Shown piece after piece: positions 60,669 to 64,000 of a DNA stretch of 64,000 bases. This DNA is from an uncultured Alphaproteobacteria bacterium. Lineage in GTDB: Bacteria; Pseudomonadota; Alphaproteobacteria; Caulobacterales; Caulobacteraceae. The stretch spans positions 62,001-126,000 of the forward strand of contig CALETE010000011.1 of the NCBI GenBank assembly GCA_937920085.1, read 5' to 3'. Position numbers and translations under genes: made by a program. Position 1 is the first letter of the stretch. Each line of letters opens with the position of its first letter. Below the pieces are notes generated by a model. It was not told the origin of the DNA and did no database searches. It saw only the letters and a program-made list of their open reading frames with translations.

Positions 60669-61096
60669 GTCAGAGCGTTTTCCGCGTAGGCGATCATGGC
60701 GAGCCCCAGATACTCCGTCAGGCCTGGGGCGCGGCCTTCGTAACGCGCCCGAAATTCCGGATGGTCTGCATAGAGCCCAGCAAGGCCGATAAAGGCGTCT
60801 CGATTTGGAGGGCGCTTCCACGCGCGGGCGACCCAGGCGTGGAGCCGGCCAGCAATCGCCCGGGCGGCTTCAGAGTCGGCGGGCAGGCCCTGGGCTAGAG
60901 CCCTGGCCATATCTGCTTCTATCTCATCGACTTCGCCCTGGGACGCCGCATAGTCAGAGGCACCCCAATCCTTCATCTTGGCCTTTGAGGCGGCGATCTC
61001 GGCCTTGATCCCCTCGCCATAGCGCGCTTCCAGCCAGGATTCGTGCTCGGCCTGCTTTTTGGGGTCGAAGCCCTGATGGATTTGTCTATCTGTCAT
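60665..61096 (-). CDS. Free-standing TipAS-like domain protein
   Basis: 143-aa all-helical protein resembling the TipAS antibiotic-binding domain: KMKDWGASDYAASQGEVDEI, the LHAWVARAW helix, and the closing FRARYEGRAPGLTEYLGLAM (near 118-137). In Streptomyces TipA this domain captures thiopeptides and is fused to a MerR HTH; here there is no DNA-binding part. Stand-alone versions may act as binding or sequestering proteins. A TTG start at 61129 is open, but ATG 61096 begins the domain. It lies 29 nt downstream of rsmD, same strand. Confidence 0.7.
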   Translation of the reverse strand: MTDRQIHQGFDPKKQAEHESWLEARYGEGIKAEIAASKAKMKDWGASDYAASQGEVDEIEADMARALAQGLPADSEAARAIAGRLHAWVARAWKRPPNRDAFIGLAGLYADHPEFRARYEGRAPGLTEYLGLAMIAYAENALT

Positions 61097-61125
61097 AGCC
61101 GCGCGTCCTGCCGTCAGGTTGAGGG

Positions 61126-61692
61126 TCAAGGCCGAAAGACGAGAAAATGCACACGGGCGGCTCCGTAGTCGCGAACATCTAAAGCCTCAAAGCCCTCGAC
61201 CTGGAAATCAGGTTCCGCAACTCCGCGCTCAAACACGATGATTGCCTCTGGCTCCAGCCAGCCGCCATCGGCCAGGCAACGCAGGGCCTTCTCGCCAAGA
61301 CCTTTTGAATAGGGCGGGTCCAGAAAGACCATGTTGAATACCGGACCATCGGCTGCAGGCTTTGGTCCTAGGTTTGTGGCGTCCCGGCGATGGACCCTCG
61401 TCTGGCCAAAGAGGCTGAAGGCATCGACATTTTCCCGAATAGCACCGCGGGCGGCCTCGTCAGTTTCGACGAACAAGCAGAAGGCCGCGCCCCGCGACAG
61501 GGCCTCAAAGCCCAGGGCACCCGATCCTGCAAACACATCCATCACCCGCGCGCCATCCAGGTTCGGCCCCCAGGCGGCGTGTTCCAGTATGTTGAAAATG
61601 GCCTGCCGAGCCCGGTCAGATGTGGGGCGGGTGGCCGAACCCTCAGGCGTAGAAAGGGCCTTGCCCTTCAGGGCCCCTGAAACAATGCGCAT
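61126..61692 (-). CDS. rsmD: 16S rRNA (guanine966-N2)-methyltransferase
   Basis: Rossmann-fold methyltransferase, 188 aa. MRIVSGALKGK is the family N-terminus, RPTSDRARQAIFNIL near 22-36, SAM loop DVFAGSGALGFEALSRGA near 52-69, and catalytic D125-P-P-Y128 in FLDPPYSKG. Methylates G966 of 16S rRNA in the P-site region. 22 nt downstream of rluB, so probably co-transcribed leftward. Confidence 0.93.
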   Translation of the reverse strand: MRIVSGALKGKALSTPEGSATRPTSDRARQAIFNILEHAAWGPNLDGARVMDVFAGSGALGFEALSRGAAFCLFVETDEAARGAIRENVDAFSLFGQTRVHRRDATNLGPKPAADGPVFNMVFLDPPYSKGLGEKALRCLADGGWLEPEAIIVFERGVAEPDFQVEGFEALDVRDYGAARVHFLVFRP

Positions 61693-61714
61693 GTCAGAAC
61701 TCGCAAATCACCGG

Positions 61715-62881
61715 TCAGCCTCGCTTTGGACCGCCCTTAGGCGGGGGGCCCGAGCGGCGGGCGGGCGCGCCCTTGGCCGGCGTAGCTGAGGCGGCTCGCC
61801 CCCCGGGTTTTGAGGTCGATGGACGCGCTGATCCCGGACCCTTGGGCCCCTCCCCCGTCCGATTGCGCCCGATCACGGCGGGGCCAGGCTTGGAGGGGCG
61901 CGACTTGGTGGGATGGCTGGTCTTGGGTTTGGCCTTGGCCCAGCCTGCCTTGTATTCTTTTTTGACAGGGACGACCGGCAAGGACGGATCGCGCAAGGAG
62001 ACCGTCTTGGCCCCAGGCCCCGTCCTGCGCTGTGAGCCCACAGGCAAGGGTGCTGATCGCCACTGAGTCTTATCACCTACGGGCAGGTTCTCCGGGTCGA
62101 TATAGGCGGCCAATTGCTCTCGGATGACTCGCGGCCCAACTTCTTCCACCGCGCCGACCGGCAAGGTGGCCAGGGCATAGGGGCCATAGGACAAACGGAT
62201 CAGACGATTGACCTTCAGGCCAAGGGATTCGAGCACCCGCCGCACTTCGCGGTTTTTACCCTCGGCCAGGGTCAGGGTAATCCAGAGGTTCGATCCGCTC
62301 GGACCATCCTTGGCCTTGTCGAGAATAGCCTCGATAGCCCCATAGCGGACGCCCTCAATGGTGACGCCGTCCTTCAAACGGTCCAGGCGTTCTTGGGTGA
62401 CCCGGCCGTGAGCTCGGGCGCGATAGCGTCGAATCAAGGCGGTCGCCGGGAGCTCAAGAGCCCGAGCCAGACCTCCGTCATTGGTCAGTAGCAGTAGACC
62501 TTCGGTATTGAGGTCGAGACGGCCGATGGAAATCAGCCTGGGTAGACCCGGCGGCAGGGCGTCAAAAACCGTTGGTCGACCCTGAGGGTCGCTGTGGCTG
62601 GTCATCAGCCCCACGGGCTTATGGTAGCGAAACAGCCGAGTCGGCTCTGCATCGGCCACCACCTCTCCGTCGAGGGTGACAATGTCGTTGGGCCCGACCT
62701 TGACCGCCGGCGTGGTGAGAACCCGACCATTGAGCGCCACGCGACCAGCCTCGATCAGGCGCTCCACTTCGCGACGAGAGGCGACCCCGGCCCTGGCAAG
62801 GGACTTGGCAATGCGCTCGCCGCCTGCTTCAGGGGATTGACCCGCAGGCGCGTCGGGGGTTCGTAGGGGATCGTGGACCAT
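61715..62881 (-). CDS. rluB: 23S rRNA pseudouridine synthase, RsuA/RluB family
   Basis: 388 aa: S4 RNA-binding domain near 22-75 (RIAKSLARAGVASRREVERL), then the synthase core with catalytic Asp123 in GRLDLNTEGLLLLTNDG and the later EGKNREVRRVLESLG near 236. From about 290 the protein is a long basic, Lys/Arg/Pro/Gly-rich tail of low complexity, typical of alphaproteobacterial RluB and presumably RNA-binding. ATG 62881-62879 is used; a longer frame starts at 62920. Head-to-head with tadA. Confidence 0.9.
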   Translation of the reverse strand: MVHDPLRTPDAPAGQSPEAGGERIAKSLARAGVASRREVERLIEAGRVALNGRVLTTPAVKVGPNDIVTLDGEVVADAEPTRLFRYHKPVGLMTSHSDPQGRPTVFDALPPGLPRLISIGRLDLNTEGLLLLTNDGGLARALELPATALIRRYRARAHGRVTQERLDRLKDGVTIEGVRYGAIEAILDKAKDGPSGSNLWITLTLAEGKNREVRRVLESLGLKVNRLIRLSYGPYALATLPVGAVEEVGPRVIREQLAAYIDPENLPVGDKTQWRSAPLPVGSQRRTGPGAKTVSLRDPSLPVVPVKKEYKAGWAKAKPKTSHPTKSRPSKPGPAVIGRNRTGEGPKGPGSARPSTSKPGGRAASATPAKGAPARRSGPPPKGGPKRG

Positions 62882-63337
62882 GATCAACTCACCATGCGCA
62901 TCGCCCTGCAAGCGGCGCAAGACGCCGCAGCAAATGGCGAGGCACCTATTGGGGCCGTTGTGGTCGATCCGACCACAGGAGATATCGTCTCTATAGGGTC
63001 AAATCGGTCGATTACCGACCATGATCCGACGGCCCACGCAGAAATAGTTGCCCTAAGGCTGGCGGCGCAGAAGTTGGGCAATTACCGACTGACCGATCTG
63101 ACCCTGGTGGTGACCCTCGAACCCTGCGCCATGTGCGCTGGGGCGATCAGCCACGCCCGGATCGGCAGACTGGTCTTTGGCGCAGAAGACCCCAAGGGGG
63201 GTGCCGTCGTGAACGGTCCGAAGTTTTTCGAACACGCCACCTGTCACTGGCGCCCCACCGTTGAAGGCGGTGTCCTGGCCGAAGAAAGCTCAAACCTGCT
63301 GAAGAGCTTCTTCCGCGCCCGCCGCAAGTCCTCCTAG
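62873..63337 (+). CDS. tadA: tRNA(adenine34) deaminase / cytidine deaminase-fold enzyme
   Basis: Zinc deaminase making inosine at the wobble base of tRNA-Arg(ACG). Zinc ligands His55 and catalytic Glu57 in HAE, Cys85 and Cys88 in PCAMC (numbered from GTG 62873); 154 aa. ATG 62894 (MRIALQAAQ) is an equally good start and matches the E. coli pattern MRHALTLA. With GTG the gene overlaps rluB by 9 nt; with ATG there is a 12-nt gap. The stop shares CTAG with the next, convergent gene. Confidence 0.92.
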   Translation: MDHDQLTMRIALQAAQDAAANGEAPIGAVVVDPTTGDIVSIGSNRSITDHDPTAHAEIVALRLAAQKLGNYRLTDLTLVVTLEPCAMCAGAISHARIGRLVFGAEDPKGGAVVNGPKFFEHATCHWRPTVEGGVLAEESSNLLKSFFRARRKSS

Positions 63338-64000
63338 ACCAGGGCCCGCTGATAGAGGGCCAGAAGTTCGCCCCAGGCCTTTTCGGCAGCGACCTGATTG
63401 TAGATGGCCGAGCCCGGTACGCACCAGCCGTGCAGGGCGTCCGAATAGACCTCGATTTTTGCCACGCCATTGACCGCAGCGAAGGCAGCCTTGAGACTAT
63501 CCTTTGCCGTTGGCTGAGCCTTATCGTCATTGGAGGCTATGCCGAAATAGCACTGGGCCTTAATCTTGGGGACCAGCAGGTGGGGACTATCGGCCTTGTC
63601 GGTAACCAAGCCACCACCGTGGAAAGATCCCGCAGCACCAATCCGCGCCGGCAGGGCGGCAGAGGTCTGCAAGGTCATGGGCCCACCCATGCAATAGCCC
63701 TGCACACCGGCCTTAGCCTTTTTGTTGGTGACCTTTTGTGCGTCCAGAAAACCAAGGAAGGCGACAGAGTCCCTCATCACGGCCTCGGGGATCAGAGGTG
63801 CCCTGATGATGGCCAGCTTGGCGCGGTCATCAGCATTTCCGAAATCAAAGGGTCCAGTAAAAACCGGCGCCGGCCGCGACCGGTAAAAAGGATTTGGCAC
63901 CAGAACAACATAGCCAGAGGCCGCCAGACGTCTGGCCATGTCGCGGAAGGCTGGACGCAGACCCAAGGCGTCGGGCCAGATCAGGACGGCGGGCCACCTG
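63334..64000 (-). CDS. Dienelactone hydrolase-family protein (5' end outside window)
   Basis: Alpha/beta hydrolase of the dienelactone hydrolase family. The nucleophile elbow is GYCMGG (Cys, as in true DLH), with an Asp in IASNDD and a His in ALHGW completing the triad. The frame is open through the window edge (PAVLIWPDALGLRP precedes the TTG at 63966), so the gene continues beyond 64000. DLH enzymes hydrolyse dienelactone in chloroaromatic breakdown, but many members have other substrates. Convergent with tadA. Confidence 0.85.
   Translation of the reverse strand, partial: RWPAVLIWPDALGLRPAFRDMARRLAASGYVVLVPNPFYRSRPAPVFTGPFDFGNADDRAKLAIIRAPLIPEAVMRDSVAFLGFLDAQKVTNKKAKAGVQGYCMGGPMTLQTSAALPARIGAAGSFHGGGLVTDKADSPHLLVPKIKAQCYFGIASNDDKAQPTAKDSLKAAFAAVNGVAKIEVYSDALHGWCVPGSAIYNQVAAEKAWGELLALYQRALV

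Noticed and set aside
1..64000. tRNA genes, CRISPR arrays, IS elements, prophage or att sites
   Set aside because: Looked for tRNA arms and CCA ends in the gaps, spaced direct repeats, transposase or integrase motifs, and flanking duplications; none could be supported.

Overview
The window looks like a GC-rich chromosome segment (by eye about 60% GC) from an aerobic alphaproteobacterium of the Caulobacterales. The support is a TipF-type flagellar-positioning EAL protein, a TonB-dependent receptor, DUF3035 and DUF2125 proteins, a PraR-type XRE regulator, and gene orders familiar from that lineage (argH-lptM-lysA; ftsE-ftsX-ydcF-plsC; etfBA-hbdA-tipF; ribF-ileS-lspA; rluB next to tadA). I found no tRNA, rRNA, CRISPR array, insertion sequence or prophage. 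Most of the window is housekeeping or conserved accessory DNA, packed very tightly.

Layout. 1-4.0 kb: a ClpP-family protease subunit cut by the window edge, a GH13 alpha-glucosidase, a Rieske oxygenase and a HAD hydrolase. 4.0-8.6 kb: an SDR divergent from a CarH/LitR-like MerR-cobalamin regulator, a Cys-less thiolase, then about 0.8 kb of AT-rich DNA without a gene, and a PraR-like regulator. The 15-bp palindrome TTTGTCCAGGACAAA occurs both over the start of the LitR-like gene and in the gene-free region. 8.6-24 kb: TlpA, arginine/lysine synthesis with LptM, a phosphoribosyltransferase, FtsEX and PlsC, then an aromatic amino-acid block (chorismate mutase, hisC, tyrC) split by a secreted-type haem peroxidase on the opposite strand, then an SMR transporter and a Coq4-like protein.

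25-37 kb: a DinG-like helicase, a degenerate receiver-domain protein, and one seven-gene minus-strand run: GltD-like FeS flavoprotein, KorA, KorB, MBL hydrolase, DUF969, DUF979, DUF2891. This couples an apparent 2-oxoacid:ferredoxin oxidoreductase to a two-part putative permease and is the least understood cluster here. 37-46 kb: a 51-residue ORF, an aldo-keto reductase, an exported RidA, a TonB receptor with a clear terminator, a GNAT enzyme, a serine hydrolase coupled to an OPT transporter, a HIG1 protein and a cobalamin adenosyltransferase (which would make the cofactor the LitR-like protein needs).

47-64 kb: electron-transfer flavoprotein and hydroxyacyl-CoA dehydrogenase, TipF, a HAD-IIA protein, a MaoC hydratase, RibF, IleS, LspA, DUF3035, TraB/GumN, MutL, a free-standing TipAS domain, RsmD, RluB, TadA and a partial dienelactone hydrolase.

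Architecture stands out. Seven convergent gene pairs share exactly four bases containing both stop codons. At least two divergent pairs have abutting or overlapping start codons. Seven co-directional pairs use the four-base ATGA overlap. Transcription control must often lie inside neighbouring coding sequence. All functional names rest on motifs and family resemblance read by eye; no database search was possible.
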